A stretch of DNA of 30,863 nucleotides from Utricularia gibba (taxonomy: Eukaryota; Streptophyta; Magnoliopsida; Lamiales; Lentibulariaceae): contig NEEC01000489.1 in assembly GCA_002189035.1 (NCBI GenBank), positions 1 to 30,863 on the forward strand, given 5' to 3'. Positions 1-13,312 of the stretch are shown here, piece after piece; the stretch's first letter is position 1; every line of letters begins with the position of its first letter. The position numbers and the translations under genes are program-made. The notes below the pieces were generated by a model. It made no database searches, was not told the DNA's origin, and was given only the letters and a program-made list of their open reading frames with translations.

Positions 1-213
1 ATCTGAAGGCTAATATAAGGCAATCTTTCGAGCATTTGTGCCTCCTCGGACGAACAAGTTCTCAACACGAAAGAAGACCGGCTCGGAACGAGCTTCGAAA
101 CGGTATGCTATGTGCAACATGACTCATCACATTTGCAAGATATCCACTCGATACCGAAGAGTGCACGAGGCCACCATGAGGTTGTGGCTAGGGACACACC
201 CATGGCATCTTAA
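1..213 (+). repeat. Partial satellite monomer at left edge
   Basis: The window opens at consensus position 134 (ATCTGAAGGC) and runs to the end of the unit. The array is therefore cut by the window edge rather than ending there. It carries a one-base deletion in the CATCACCATTTGC segment, read here as CATCACATTTGC. Confidence 0.95.
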
Positions 214-1935
214 ATGATCATCTCGAAATCCAAATTTCACATCGTCCCATGAAATACATATGTCTTGCATGCCGAAAATCACATTCGCATCGAGTCGGGT
301 GTCCCGAGTCGCATCGTCGCGAACGTGGTGGCCACTTCGTTGCACATCTTAAGGCTAATATAAGGCAATCTTTCGAGCATTTGTGCCTCCTCGGACGAAC
401 AAGTTCTCAACACGAAAGAGACCGGCTCGGAACGAGCTTCGAAACGGTATGCTATGTGCAACATGACTCATCACCGTTTGCAAGATATCCACTCGATACC
501 GAAGAGTGCACGAGGCCACCATGAGGTTGTGGCTAGGGACACACCATGGCATCTTAAATGATCATCTCGAAATCCAAAATTTCACATCGTCCATGAAATA
601 CATATGTCTTGCATGCCGAAAATCACATTCGCATCGAGTCGGGTGTCCCGAGTCGCATCGTCGCGAACGTGGTGGCCACTTCGTTGCACATCTGAAGGCT
701 AATATAAGGCAATCTTTCGAGCATTTGTGCCTCCTCGACGAACAAGTTCTCAACACGAAAGAAGACCGGCTCGGAACGAGCTTCGAAACGGTATGCTATG
801 TGCAACATGACTCATCACCATTTGCAAGATATCCACTCGATACCGAAGAGTGCACGAGGCCACCATGAGGTTGTGGCTAGGGACACACCCATGGCATCTT
901 AAATGATCATCTCGAAATCCAAAAATTCACATCGTCCCATGAAATACATATGTCTTGCATGCCGAAAATCACATTCGCATCGAGTCGGGTGTCCCGAGTC
1001 GCATCGTCGCGAACGTGGTGGCCACTTCGTTGCACATCTTAAGGCTAATATAAGGCAATCTTTCGAGCATTTGTGCCTCCTCGGACGAACAAGTTCTCAA
1101 CACGAAAGAGACCGGCTCGGAACGAGCTTCGAAACGGTATGCTATGTGCAACATGACTCATCACCATTTGCAAGATATCCACTCGATACCGAAGAGTGCA
1201 CGAGGCCACCATGAGGTTGTGGCTAGGGACACACCATGGCATCTTAAATGATCATCTCGAAATCCAAAATTCACATCGTCCCATGAAATACATATGTCTT
1301 GCATGCAAAAATCACATTCGCATCGAGTCGGTGTCCCGAGTCGCATCGTCGCGAACGTGGTGGCCACTTCGTTGCACATCTGAAGGCTAATATAAGGCAA
1401 TCTTTCGAGCATTTGTGCCTCCTCGGACGAACAAGTTCTCAACACGAAAGAAGACCGGCTCGGAACGAGCTTCGAAACGGTATGCTATGTGCAACATGAC
1501 TCATCACCATTTGCAAGATATCCACTCGATACCGAAGAGTGCACGAGGCCACCATGAGGTTGTGGCTAGGGACACACCCATGGCATCTTAAATGATCATC
1601 TCGAAATCCAAATATTCACATCGTCCCATGAAATACATATGTCTTGCATGCCGAAAATCACATTCGCATCGAGTCGGGTGTCCCGAGTCGCATCGTCGCG
1701 AACGTGGTGGCCACTTCGTTGCACATCTGAAGGCTAATATAAGGCAATCTTTCGAGCATTTGTGCCTCTCGGACGAACAAGTTCTCAACACGAAAGAAAC
1801 GGCTCGGAACGAGCTTCGAAACGGTATGCTATGTGCAACATGACTCATCACCATTTGCAAGATATCCACTCGATACCGAAGAGTGCACGAGGCCACCATG
1901 AGGTTGTGGCTAGGGACACACCCATGGCATCTTAA

Positions 1936-2254
1936 ATGATCATCTCGAAATCCAAAATTTTCACATCGTCCATGAAAATATGTCTTGCATGCCGAAAATC
2001 ACATTCGCATCGAGTCGGGTGTCCCGAGTCGCATCGTCGCGAACGTGGCCACTTCGTTGCACATCTAAGGCTAATATAAGGCAATCTTTCGAGCATTTGT
2101 GCCTCCTCGCGAACAAGTTCTCAACACGAAAGAGACCGGCTCGGAACGTATGTGCAACATGACTCATCACCGTTTGCAAGATATCCACTCGATACCGAAG
2201 AGTGCACGAGGCCACCATGAGGTTGTGGCTAGGGACACACCCATGGCATCTTAA
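1936..2254 (+). repeat. Short monomer 6 (319 bp)
   Basis: Several small losses are visible: CGTCCATGAAAATATG near consensus 31-50, GAACGTGGCCAC near 109-123, CTCGCGAACAAG near 178-190, and CGGAACGTATGTGC where about 17 bp are missing. The CGTCCATG loss is shared with monomer 23, 17 units later. It has the CACCGTTTG allele. Confidence 0.85.
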
Positions 2255-3975
2255 ATGATCATCTCGAAATCCAAAATTTCACATCGTCCCATGAAATACA
2301 TATGTCTTGCATGCCGAAAATCACATTCGCATCGAGTCGGGTGTCCCGAGTCGCATCGTCGCGAACGTGGTGGCCACTTCGTTGCACATCTGAAGGCTAA
2401 TATAAGGCAATCTTTCGAGCATTTGTGCCTCCTCGGACGAACAAGTTCTCAACACGAAAGAAGACCGGCTCGGAACGAGCTTCGAAACGGTATGCTATGT
2501 GCAACATGACTCATCACCGTTTGCAAGATATCCACTCGATACCGAAGAGTGCACGAGGCCACCATGAGGTTGTGGCTAGGGACACACCCATGGCATCTTA
2601 AATGATCATCTCGAAATAATTTCACATCGTCCCATGAAATACATATGTCTTGCATGCCGAAAATCACATTCGCATCGAGTCGGTGTCCCGAGTCGCATCG
2701 TCGCGAACGTGGTGGCCACTTCGTTGCACATCTGAAGGCTAATATAAGGCAATCTTTCGAGCATTTGTGCCTCCTCGGACGAACAAGTTCTCAACACGAA
2801 AGAAGACCGGCTCGGAACGAGCTTCGAAACGGTATGATATGCAACATGACTCATCACCATTTGCAAGATATCCACTCGATACCGAAGAGTGCACGAGGCC
2901 ACCATGAGGTTGTGGCTAGGGACACACCCATGGCATCTTAAATGATCATCTCGAAATCCAAATATTCACATCGTCCCATGAAATACATATGTCTTGCATG
3001 CCGAAAATCACATTCGCATCGAGTCGGGTGTCCCGAGTCGCATCGTCGCGAACGTGGTGGCCACTTCGTTGCACATCGGCTAATATAAGGCAATCTTTCG
3101 AGCATTTGTGCCTCCTCGGACGAACAAGTTCTCAACACGAAAGAAGACCGGCTCGGAACGAGCTTCGAAACGGTATGCTATGTGCAACATGACTCATCAC
3201 CGTTTGCAAGATATCCACTCGATACCGAAGAGTGCACGAGGCCACCATGAGGTTGTGGCTAGGGACACACCCATGGCATCTTAAATGATCATCTCGAAAT
3301 CCAAAATTCACATCGTCCCATGAAATACATATGTCTTGCATGCCGAAAATCACATTCGCATCGAGTCGGGTGTCCCGAGTCGCATCGTCGCGAACGTGTG
3401 GCCACTTCGTTGCACATCTTAAGGCTAATATAAGGCAATCTTTCGAGCATTTGTGCCTCCTCGGACGAACAAGTTCTCAACACGAAAGAAGACCGGCTCG
3501 GAACGAGCTTCGAAACGGTATGCTATGTGCAACATGACTCATCACCGTTTGCAAGATATCCACTCGATACCGAAGAGTGCACGAGGCCACCATGAGGTTG
3601 TGGCTAGGGACACACCCATGGCATCTTAAATGATCATCTCGAAATCCAAATATTCACATCGTCCCATGAAATACATATGTCTTGCATGCCGAAAATCACA
3701 TTCGCATCGAGTCGGGTGTCCCGAGTCGCATCGTCGCGAACGTGGTGGCCACTTCGTTGCACATCTGAAGGCTAATATAAGGCAATCTTTCGAGCATTTG
3801 TGCCTCCTCGGACGAACAAGTTCTCAACACGAAAGAAGACCGGCTCGGAACGAGCTTCGAAACGGTATGCTATGTGCAACATGACTCATCACCATTTGCA
3901 AGATATCCACTCGATACCGAAGAGTGCACGAGGCCACCATGAGGTTGTGGCTAGGGACACACCCATGCATCTTAA

Positions 3976-4294
3976 ATGATCATCTCGAAATCCAAATATT
4001 CACATCGTCCCATGAAATACATATGTCTTGCATGCCGAAAATCACATTCGCATCGAGTCGGGTGTCCCGAGTCGCATCGTCGCGAACGTGTGGCCACTTC
4101 GTTGCACATCTGAAGGCTAATATAAGGCAATCTTTCGAGCATTTGTGCCCTCGGACGAACAAGTTCTCAACGAAAGAGACCGGCTCGGAACGCTCAACAT
4201 GACTCATCACCGTTTGCAAGATATCCACTCGATACCGAAGAGTGCACGAGGCCACCATGAGGTTGTGGCTAGGGACACACCCATGGCATCTTAA
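3976..4294 (+). repeat. Short monomer 12 (319 bp)
   Basis: Losses give GTGCCCTCGG, CTCAACGAAAGAGACC and CGGAACGCTCAACATG. It has the CACCGTTTG allele. Its partners are monomer 56 (44 later) and monomer 29 (17 later). Confidence 0.85.
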
Positions 4295-4640
4295 ATGATC
4301 ATCTCGAAATCCAAATTTCACATCGTCCCATGAAATACATATGTCTTGCATGCCGAAAATCACATTCGCATCGAGTCGGGTGTCCCGAGTCGCATCGTCG
4401 CGAACGTGGTGGCCACTTCGTTGCACATCTGAAGGCTAATATAAGGCAATCTTTCGAGCATTTGTGCCTCCTCGGACGAACAAGTTCTCAACACGAAAGA
4501 AGACCGGCTCGGAACGAGCTTCGAAACGGTATGCTATGTGCAACATGACTCATCACCATTTGCAAGATATCCACTCGATACCGAAGAGTGCACGAGGCCA
4601 CCATGAGGTTGTGGCTAGGGACACACCCATGGCATCTTAA

Positions 4641-4963
4641 ATGATCATCTCGAAATCCAAAATTCACATCGTCCCATGAAATACATATGTCTTGCATGCC
4701 GAAAATCACATTCGCATCGAGTCGGTGTCCCGAGTCGCATCGTCGCGAACGTGGTGGCCACTTCGTTGCACATCTGAAGGCTAATATAAGGCAATCTTTC
4801 GAGCATTTGTGCCTCCTCGGACGAACAAGTTCTCAACACGAAAGAGACCGGCTCGGATATGTGCAACATGACTCATCACCGTTTGCAAGATATCCACTCG
4901 ATACCGAAGAGTGCACGAGGCCACCATGAGGTTGTGGCTAGGGACACACCCATGGCATCTTAA
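4641..4963 (+). repeat. Short monomer 14 (323 bp)
   Basis: One main deletion joins CTCGGA to TATGTGC, removing most of consensus 221-242. It also carries GTCGGTGTC. Its partner 44 units on is monomer 58, but monomer 31 (17 units on) is full length. Confidence 0.85.
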
Positions 4964-5650
4964 ATGATCATCTCGAAATCCAAATTCACATCGTCCCATG
5001 AAATACATATGTCTTGCATGCCGAAAATCACATTCGCATCGAGTCGGGTGTCCCGAGTCGCATCGTCGCGAACGTGGTGGCCACTTCGTTGCACATCTGA
5101 AGGCTAATATAAGGCAATCTTTCGAGCATTGTGCCTCCTCGGACGAACAAGTTCTCAACACGAAAGAAGACCGGCTCGGAACGAGCTTCGAAACGGTATG
5201 CTATGTGCAATGACTCATCACCATTTGCAAGATATCCACTCGATACCGAAGAGTGCACGAGGCCACCATGAGGTTGTGGCTAGGGACACACCCATGGCAT
5301 CTTAAATGATCATCTCGAAATCCAAATATTCACATCGTCCCATGAAATACATATGTCTTGCATGCCGAAAATCACATTCGCATCGAGTCGGGTGTCCCGA
5401 GTCGCATCGTCGCGAACGTGTGGCCACTTCGTTGCACATCTTAAGGCTAATATAAGGCAATCTTTCGAGCATTTGTGCCTCCTCGGACGAACAAGTTCTC
5501 AAACGAAAGAAGACCGGCTCGGAACGAGCTTCGAAACGGTATGCTATGTGCAACATGACTCATCACCGTTTGCAAGATATCCACTCGATACCGAAGAGTG
5601 CACGAGGCCACCATGAGGTTGTGGCTAGGGACACACCCATGGCATCTTAA

Positions 5651-5921
5651 ATGATCATCTCGAAATCCAAATTTCACATCGTCCCATGAAATACATATGT
5701 CTTGCATGCCGAAAATCACATTCGCATCGAGTCGGGTGTCCCGAGTCGCATCGTCGCGAACGTGTGGCCACTTCGTTGCACATCTTAAGGCTAATATAAG
5801 GCAATCTTTCGAGCATTTGTGCCTCCTCGGACGAACAAGTTCTCAACACGAAAGGACCGGCTCGGAAAACATGGCGAAAACGAGTGCACATGACGTTGTG
5901 GACACACCCATGGCATCTTAA
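5651..5921 (+). repeat. Strongly shortened monomer 17 (271 bp)
   Basis: After GGCTCGGAA the unit reads AACATGGCGAAAACGAGTG, then CACATGACGTTGTGGACAC, so most of consensus 222-325 is lost, including GCTAGGG. Apart from this the unit is ordinary. The 263-bp monomer 61 has the same arrangement. Confidence 0.85.
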
Positions 5922-7635
5922 ATGATCATCTCGAAATCCAAATATTCACATCGTCCCATGAAATACATATGTCTTGCATGCCGAAAATCACATTCGCATC
6001 GAGTCGGGTGTCCCGAGTCGCATCGTCGCGAACGTGTGGCCACTTCGTTGCACATCTTAAGGCTAATATAAGGCAATCTTTCGAGCATTTGTGCCTCCTC
6101 GGACGAACAAGTTCTCAACACGAAAAGACCGGCTCGGAACGAGCTTCGAAACGGTATGCTATGTGCAACATGACTCATCACCATTTGCAAGATATCCACT
6201 CGATACCGAAGAGTGCACGAGGCCACCATGAGGTTGTGGCTAGGGACACACCCATGGCATCTTAAATGATCATCTCGAAATCCAAATATTCACATCGTCC
6301 CATGAAATACATATGTCTTGCATGCCGAAAATCACATTCGCATCGAGTCGGGTGTCCCGAGTCGCATCGTCGCGAACGTGTGGCCACTTCGTTGCACATC
6401 TTAAGGCTAATATAAGGCAATCTTTCGAGCATTTGTGCCTCCTCGGACGAACAAGTTCTCAACACGAAAGAGACCGGCTCGGAACGAGCTTCGAAACGGT
6501 ATGCTATGTGCAACATGACTCATCACCATTTGCAAGATATCCACTCGATACCGAAGAGTGCACGAGGCCACCATGAGGTTGTGGCTAGGGACACACCCAT
6601 GGCATCTTAAATGATCATCTCGAAATCCAAATATTCACATCGTCCCATGAAATACATATGTCTTGCATGCCGAAAATCACATTCGCATCGAGTCGGGTGT
6701 CCCGAGTCGCATCGTCGCGAACGTGGTGGCCACTTCGTTGCACATCTGAAGGCTAATATAAGGCAATCTTTCGAGCATTTGTGCCTCCTCGGACTTCTCA
6801 ACACGAAAGAAGACCGGCTCGAACGAGCTTCGAAACGGTATGCTATGTGCAACATGACTCATCACCATTTGCAAGATATCCACTCGATACCGAAGAGTGC
6901 ACGAGGCCACCATGAGGTTGTGGCTAGGGACACACCCATGGCATCTTAAATGATCATCTCGAAATCCAAATTTTCACATCGTCCCATGAAATACATATGT
7001 CTTGCATGCAAAAATCACATTCGCATCGAGTCGGTGTCCCGAGTCGCATCGTCGCGAACGTGTGGCCACTTCGTTGCACATCTGAAGGCTAATATAAGGC
7101 AATCTTTCGAGCATTTGTGCCTCCTCGGACGAACAAGTTCTCAACAAAGAAGACCGGCTCGGAACGAGCTTCGAAACGGTATGATATGTGCAACATGACT
7201 CATCACCATTTGCAAGATATCCACTCGATACCGAAGAGTGCACGAGGCCACCATGAGGTTGTGGCTAGGGACACACCCATGGCATCTTAAATGATCATCT
7301 CGAAATCCAAATTTCACATCGTCCCATGAAATACATATGTCTTGCATGCCGAAAATCACATTCGCATCGAGTCGGGTGTCCCGAGTCGCATCGTCGCGAA
7401 CGTGTGGCCACTTCGTTGCACATCTTAAGGCTAATATAAGGCAATCTTTCGAGCATTTGTGCCTCCTCGGACGAACAAGTTCTCAACACGAAAGAAGACC
7501 GGCTCGGAACGAGCTTCGAAACGGTATGCTATGTGCAACATGACTCATCACCGTTTGCAAGATATCCACTCGATACCGAAGAGTGCACGAGCCCACCATG
7601 AGGTTGTGGCTAGGGACACACCCATGGCATCTTAA

Positions 7636-7930
7636 ATGATCATCTCGAAATCCAAATTTCACATCGTCCATGAAATAATATGTCTTGCATGCCGAAAATC
7701 ACATTCGCATCGAGTCGGGTGTCCCGAGTCGCATCGTCGCGAACGTGTGGCCACTTCGTTGCACATCTTAAGGCTAATATAAGGCAATCTTTCGAGCATT
7801 TGTGCCTCCTCGACGAACAAGTTCTCAACACGAAAAAGAACGAGCTCGAACGCTATGTGCAACATGACTCATCACCATTTGCGCAAGAGTGCACGAGACC
7901 ATGGTTGTGGACACACCCATGGCATCTTAA
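7636..7930 (+). repeat. Shortened monomer 23 (295 bp)
   Basis: It carries CGTCCATGAAATAATATG near the start and lost bases in the variable part (GAGCTCGAACGCTATGTGC, then CATTTGCGCAAGAGTGC and ACCATGGTTGTGGACAC). Partner monomer 67 has matching breakpoints around CGCTATGTG and TTTGCG. Confidence 0.85.
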
Positions 7931-9657
7931 ATGATCATCTCGAAATCCAAATATTCACATCGTCCCATGAAATACATATGTCTTGCATGCCGAAAATCAC
8001 ATTCGCATCGAGTCGGGTGTCCCGAGTCGCATCGTCGCGAACGTGTGGCCACTTCGTTGCACATCTTAAGGCTAATATAAGGCAATCTTTCGAGCATTTG
8101 TGCCTCCTCGGACGAACAAGTTCTCAACACGAAAGAAGACCGGCTCGGAACGAGCTTCGAAACGGTATGCTATGTGCAACATGACTCATCACCATTTGCA
8201 AGATATCCACTCGATACCGAAGAGTGCACGAGGCCACCATGAGGTTGTGGCTAGGGACACACCCATGGCATCTTAAATGATCATCTCGAAATCCAAATAT
8301 TCACATCGTCCCATGAAATACATATGTCTTGCATGCCGAAAATCACATTCGCATCGAGTCGGTGTCCCGAGTCGCATCGTCGCGAACGTGGTGGCCACTT
8401 CGTTGCACTTCTGAAGGCTAATATAAGGCAATCTTTCGAGCATTTGTGCCTCCTCGGACGAACAAGTTCTCAACACGAAAGAGACCGGCTCGGAACGAGC
8501 TTCGAAACGGTATGCTATGTGCAACATGACTCATCACCATTTGCAAGATATCCACTCGATACCGAAGAGTGCACGAGGCCACCATGAGGTTGTGGCTAGG
8601 GACACACCCATGGCATCTTAAATGATCATCTCGAAATCCAAATATTCACATCGTCCCATGAAATACATATGTCTTGCATGCCGAAAATCACATTCGCATC
8701 GAGTCGGGTGTCCCGAGTCGCATCGTCGCGAACGTGGTGGCCACTTCGTTGCACATCTGAAGGCTAATATAAGGCAATCTTTCGAGCATTTGTGCCTCCT
8801 CGGACGAACAAGTTCTCAACACGAAAGAAGACCGGCTCGGAACGAGCTTCGAAACGGTATGCTATGTGCAACATGACTCATCACCATTTGCAAGATATCC
8901 ACTCGATACCGAAGAGTGCACGAGGCCATGATGAGGTTGTGGCTAGGGACACACCCATGGCATCTTAAATGATCATCTCGAAATCCAAATTTCACATCGT
9001 CCCATGAAATAAATATGTCTTGCATGCAAAAATCACATTCGCATCGAGTCGGTGTCCCGAGTCGCATCGTCGCGAACGTGTGGCCACTTCGTTGCACATC
9101 TGAAGGCTAATATAAGGCAATCTTTCGAGCATTTGTGCCTCCTCGGACGAACAAGTTCTCAAAACGAAAAGAAGACCGGCTCGGAACGAGCTTCGAAACG
9201 GTATGCTATGTGCAACATGACTCATCACCATTTGCAAGATATCCACTCGATACCGAAGAGTGCACGAGGCACCATGAGGTTGTGGCTAGGGACACACCCA
9301 TGGCATCTTAAATGATCATCTCGAAATCCAAATATTCACATCGTCCCATGAAATACATATGTCTTGCATGCCGAAAATCACATTCGCATCGAGTCGGGTG
9401 TCCCGAGTCGCATCGTCGCGAACGTGTGGCCACTTCGTTGCACATCTTAAGGCTAATATAAGGCAATCTTTCGAGCATTTGTGCCTCCTCGGACGAACAA
9501 GTTCTCAACACGAAAGAAGACCGGCTCGGAACGAGCTTCGAAACGGTATGCTATGTGCAACATGACTCATCACCGTTTGCAAGATATCCACTCGATACCG
9601 AAGAGTGCACGAGGCCACCATGAGGTTGTGGCTAGGGACACACCCATGGCATCTTAA

Positions 9658-9919
9658 ATGATCATCTCGAAATCCAAATTTCACATCGTCCCATGAAATA
9701 ATATGTCTTGCATGCCGAAAATCACATTCGCATCGAGTCGGGTGTCCCGAGTCGCATCGTCGCGAACGTGTGGCCACTTCGTTGCACATCTTAAGGCTAA
9801 TATAAGGCAATCTTTCGAGCATTTGTGCCTCCTCGGACGAACAAGTTCTCAACACGAAAGAGACTTAAACGCAATCTAGTGCACAGACCATGAGTTGTGG
9901 ACACACCATGGCATCTTAA
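9658..9919 (+). repeat. Shortest monomer 29 (262 bp)
   Basis: After CACGAAAGAGAC the unit reads TTAAACGCAATCTAGTGC and then ACAGACCATGAGTTGTGG, removing most of consensus 210-325. The start carries AAATAATATG. Partner monomer 73 (294 bp) shares AAACGC and CCATGAGTTGTGGACAC but keeps more of the middle. Confidence 0.85.
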
Positions 9920-11295
9920 ATGATCATCTCGAAATCCAAATATTCACATCGTCCCATGAAATACATATGTCTTGCATGCCGAAAATCACATTCGCATCGA
10001 GTCGGGTGTCCCGAGTCGCATCGTCGCGAACGTGTGGCCACTTCGTTGCACATCTTAAGGCTAATATAAGGCAATCTTTCGAGCATTTGTGCCTCCTCGG
10101 ACGAACAAGTTCTCAACACGAAAGAGACCGGCTCGGAACGAGCTTCGAAACGGTATGCTATGTGCAACATGACTCATCACCATTTGCAAGATATCCACTC
10201 GATACCGAAGAGTGCACGAGGCCACCATGAGGTTGTGGCTAGGGACACCCATGGCATCTTAAATGATCATCTCGAAATCCAAATATTCACATCGTCCCAT
10301 GAAATACATATGTCTTGCATGCCGAAAATCACATTCGCATCGAGTCGGTGTCCCGAGTCGCATCGTCGCGAACGTGGTGGCCACTTCGTTGCACATCTTA
10401 AGGCTAATATAAGGCAATCTTTCGAGCATTTGTGCCTCCTCGGACGAACAAGTTCTCAACACGAAAGAAGACCGGCTCGGAACGAGCTTCGAAACGGTAT
10501 GCTATGTGCAACATGACTCATCACCATTTGCAAGATATCCACTCGATACCGAAGAGTGCACGAGGCCACCATGAGGTTGTGGCTAGGGACACCCCATGGC
10601 ATCTTAAATGATCATCTCGAAATCCAAATATTCACATCGTCCCATGAAATACATATGTCTTGCATGCCGAAAATCACATTCGCATCGAGTCGGGTGTCCC
10701 GAGTCGCATCGTCGCGAACGTGGTGGCCACTTCGTTGCACATCTGAAGGCTAATATAAGGCAATCTTTCGAGCATTTGTGCCTCCTCGGACGAACAAGTT
10801 CTCAACACGAAAGAAGACCGGCTCGAACGAGCTTCGAAACGGTATGCTATGTGCAACATGACTCATCACCATTTGCAAGATATCCACTCGATACCGAAGA
10901 GTGCACGAGGCCACCATGAGGTTGTGGCTAGGGACACACCCATGGCATCTTAAATGATCATCTCGAAATCCAAATTTCACATCGTCCCATGAAATACATA
11001 TGTCTTGCATGCAAAAATCACATTCGCATCGAGTCGGGTGTCCCGAGTCGCATCGTCGCGAACGTGGTGGCCACTTCGTTGCACATCTGAAGGCTAATAT
11101 AAGGCAATCTTTCGAGCATTTGTGCCTCCTCGGACGAACAAGTTCTCAACACGAAAGAAGACCGGCTCGAACGCTTCGAAACGGTATGCTATGTGCAACA
11201 TGACTCATCACCATTTGCAAGATATCCACTCGATACCGAAGAGTGCACGAGGCCACCATGAGGTTGTGGCTAGGGACACACCCATGGCATCTTAA

Positions 11296-11612
11296 ATGAT
11301 CATCTCGAAATCCAAATTTCACATCGTCCCATGAAATACATATGTCTTGCATGCCGAAAATCACATTCGCATCGAGTCGGGTGTCCCGAGTCGCATCGTC
11401 GCGAACGTGTGGCCACTTCGTTGCACATCTTAAGGCTAACAATCTTTCGAGCATTTGTGCCTCCTCTGCAAAAGACGGGTATCGGAACGAGCTTCGAAAC
11501 GGTATGCTATGTGCAACATGACTCATCACGTTTGCAAGATATCCACTCGATACCGAAGAGTGCACGAGGCCACCATGAGGTTGTGGCTAGGGACACACCC
11601 ATGGCATCTTAA
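11296..11612 (+). repeat. Monomer 34 (317 bp) with divergent CTGCAAAAG segment
   Basis: It loses TATAAGG near consensus 147-153. The stretch from CCTCCTC to CGGAACG is replaced by a shorter one reading TGCAAAAGACGGGTAT. A similar segment occurs in monomers 78 and 84. The rest follows the consensus, apart from a small loss at CATCACGTTTGC. Confidence 0.8.
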
Positions 11613-11957
11613 ATGATCATCTCGAAATCCAAATTTCACATCGTCCCATGAAATACATATGTCTTGCATGCCGAAAATCACATTCGCATCGAGTCGGGTG
11701 TCCCGAGTCGCATCGTCGCGAACGTGGTGGCCACTTCGTTGCACATCTGAAGGCTAATATAAGGCAATCTTTCGAGCATTTGTGCCTCCTCGGACGAACA
11801 AGTTCTCAACACGAAAGAAGACCGGCTCGAACGAGCTTCGAAACGGTATGCTATGTGCAACATGACTCATCACCATTTGCAAGATATCCACTCGATACCG
11901 AAGAGTGCACGAGGCCACCATGAGGTTGTGGCTAGGGACACACCCATGGCATCTTAA

Positions 11958-12276
11958 ATGATATCTCGAAAAATTTCACATCGTCCCATGAAATACATAT
12001 GTCTTGCATGCGAAAATCACATTCGCATCGAGTCGGGTGTCCCGAGTCGCATCGTCGCGAACGTGTGGCCACTTCGTTGCACATCTTAAGGCTAATAAAG
12101 GCAATCTTTCGAGCATTTGTGCCTCCTCGGACGAACAAGTTCTCAACACGAAAGAGACCGGCTCGAACGCTATGTGCAACATGACTCATCACCGTTTGCA
12201 AGATATCCACTCGATACCGAAGAGTGCACGAGGCCACCATGAGGTTGTGGCTAGGGACACACCCATGGCATCTTAA
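11958..12276 (+). repeat. Short monomer 36 (319 bp)
   Basis: The phase motif itself is altered (ATGATATCTCGAAAAATTTC). GCTAATAAAGG lacks TA, and GGCTCGAACGCTATGTG carries the recurrent ~17-bp deletion. Partner monomer 80 is also short. Confidence 0.85.
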
Positions 12277-13312
12277 ATGATCATCTCGAAATCCAAATAT
12301 TCACATCGTCCCATGAAATACATATGTCTTGCATGCCGAAAATCACATTCGCATCGAGTCGGGTGTCCCGAGTCGCATCGTCGCGAACGTGTGGCCACTT
12401 CGTTGCACATCTTAAGGCTAATATAAGGCAATCTTTCGAGCATTTGTGCCTCCTCGGACGAACAAGTTCTCAACACGAAAGTAACCGGCTCGGAACGAGC
12501 TTCGAAACGGTATGCTATGTGCAACATGACTCATCACCATTTGCAAGATATCCACTCGATACCGAAGAGTGCACGAGGCCACCATGAGGGTTGTGGCTAG
12601 GGACACACCCATGGCATCTTAAATGATCATCTCGAAATCCAAATATTCACATCGTCCCATGAAATACATATGTCTTGCATGCCGAAAATCACATTCGCAT
12701 CGAGTCGGTGTCCCGAGTCGCATCGTCGCGAACGTGGTGGCCACTTCGTTGCACATCTGGGCTAATATAAGGCAATCTTTCGAGCATTTGTGCCTCCTCG
12801 GACGAACAAGTTCTCAACACGAAAGAAGACCGGCTCGGAACGAGCTTCGAAACGGTATGCTATGTGCAACATGACTCATCACCATTTGCAAGATATCCAC
12901 TCGATACCGAAGAGTGCACGAGGCCACCATGAGGTTGTGGCTAGGGACACACCCATGGCATCTTAAATGATCATCTCGAAATCCAAATATTCACATCGTC
13001 CCATGAAATACATATGTCTTGCATGCCGAAAATCACATTCGCATCGAGTCGGGTGTCCCGAGTCGCATCGTCGCGAACGTGGTGGCCACTTCGTTGCACA
13101 TCTGAAGGCTAATATAAGGCAATCTTTCGAGCATTTGTGCCTCCTCGGACGAACAAGTTCTCAACACGAAAGAAGACCGGCTCGAACGAGCTTCGAAACG
13201 GTATGCTATGTGCAACATGACTCATCACCATTTGCAAGATATCCACTCGATACCGAAGAGTGCACGAGGCCCACATGAGGTTGTGGCTAGGGACACACCC
13301 ATGGCATCTTAA

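Larger units (their letters stand above)
214..5921 (+). repeat. 17-monomer HOR copy 1 (monomers 1-17)
   Basis: Monomer starts are 214, 558, 903, 1248, 1592, 1936, 2255, 2602, 2942, 3285, 3630, 3976, 4295, 4641, 4964, 5306 and 5651. Short units are the 6th, 12th, 14th and 17th. The GTCGGTGTC marker is in the 4th, 8th and 14th. The HOR phase is arbitrary. Confidence 0.65.
5922..11612 (+). repeat. 17-monomer HOR copy 2 (monomers 18-34)
   Basis: Monomer starts are 5922, 6266, 6611, 6950, 7291, 7636, 7931, 8277, 8622, 8969, 9312, 9658, 9920, 10263, 10608, 10954 and 11296. Short units are again the 6th, 12th and 17th (7636, 9658, 11296). GTCGGTGTC is again in the 4th, 8th and 14th (6950, 8277, 10263), and also in the 10th (8969). 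The 14th unit is full length here, unlike in copy 1. Confidence 0.65.

Noticed and set aside
3980-4426. Open reading frames of 60-156 codons on both strands, recurring in every monomer
   Set aside because: They are the same few frames of the satellite repeated. Frames open and close with one-base indels, exist on both strands at once, and show no conserved start, length or codon-level constraint. No coding gene is supported anywhere in the window.
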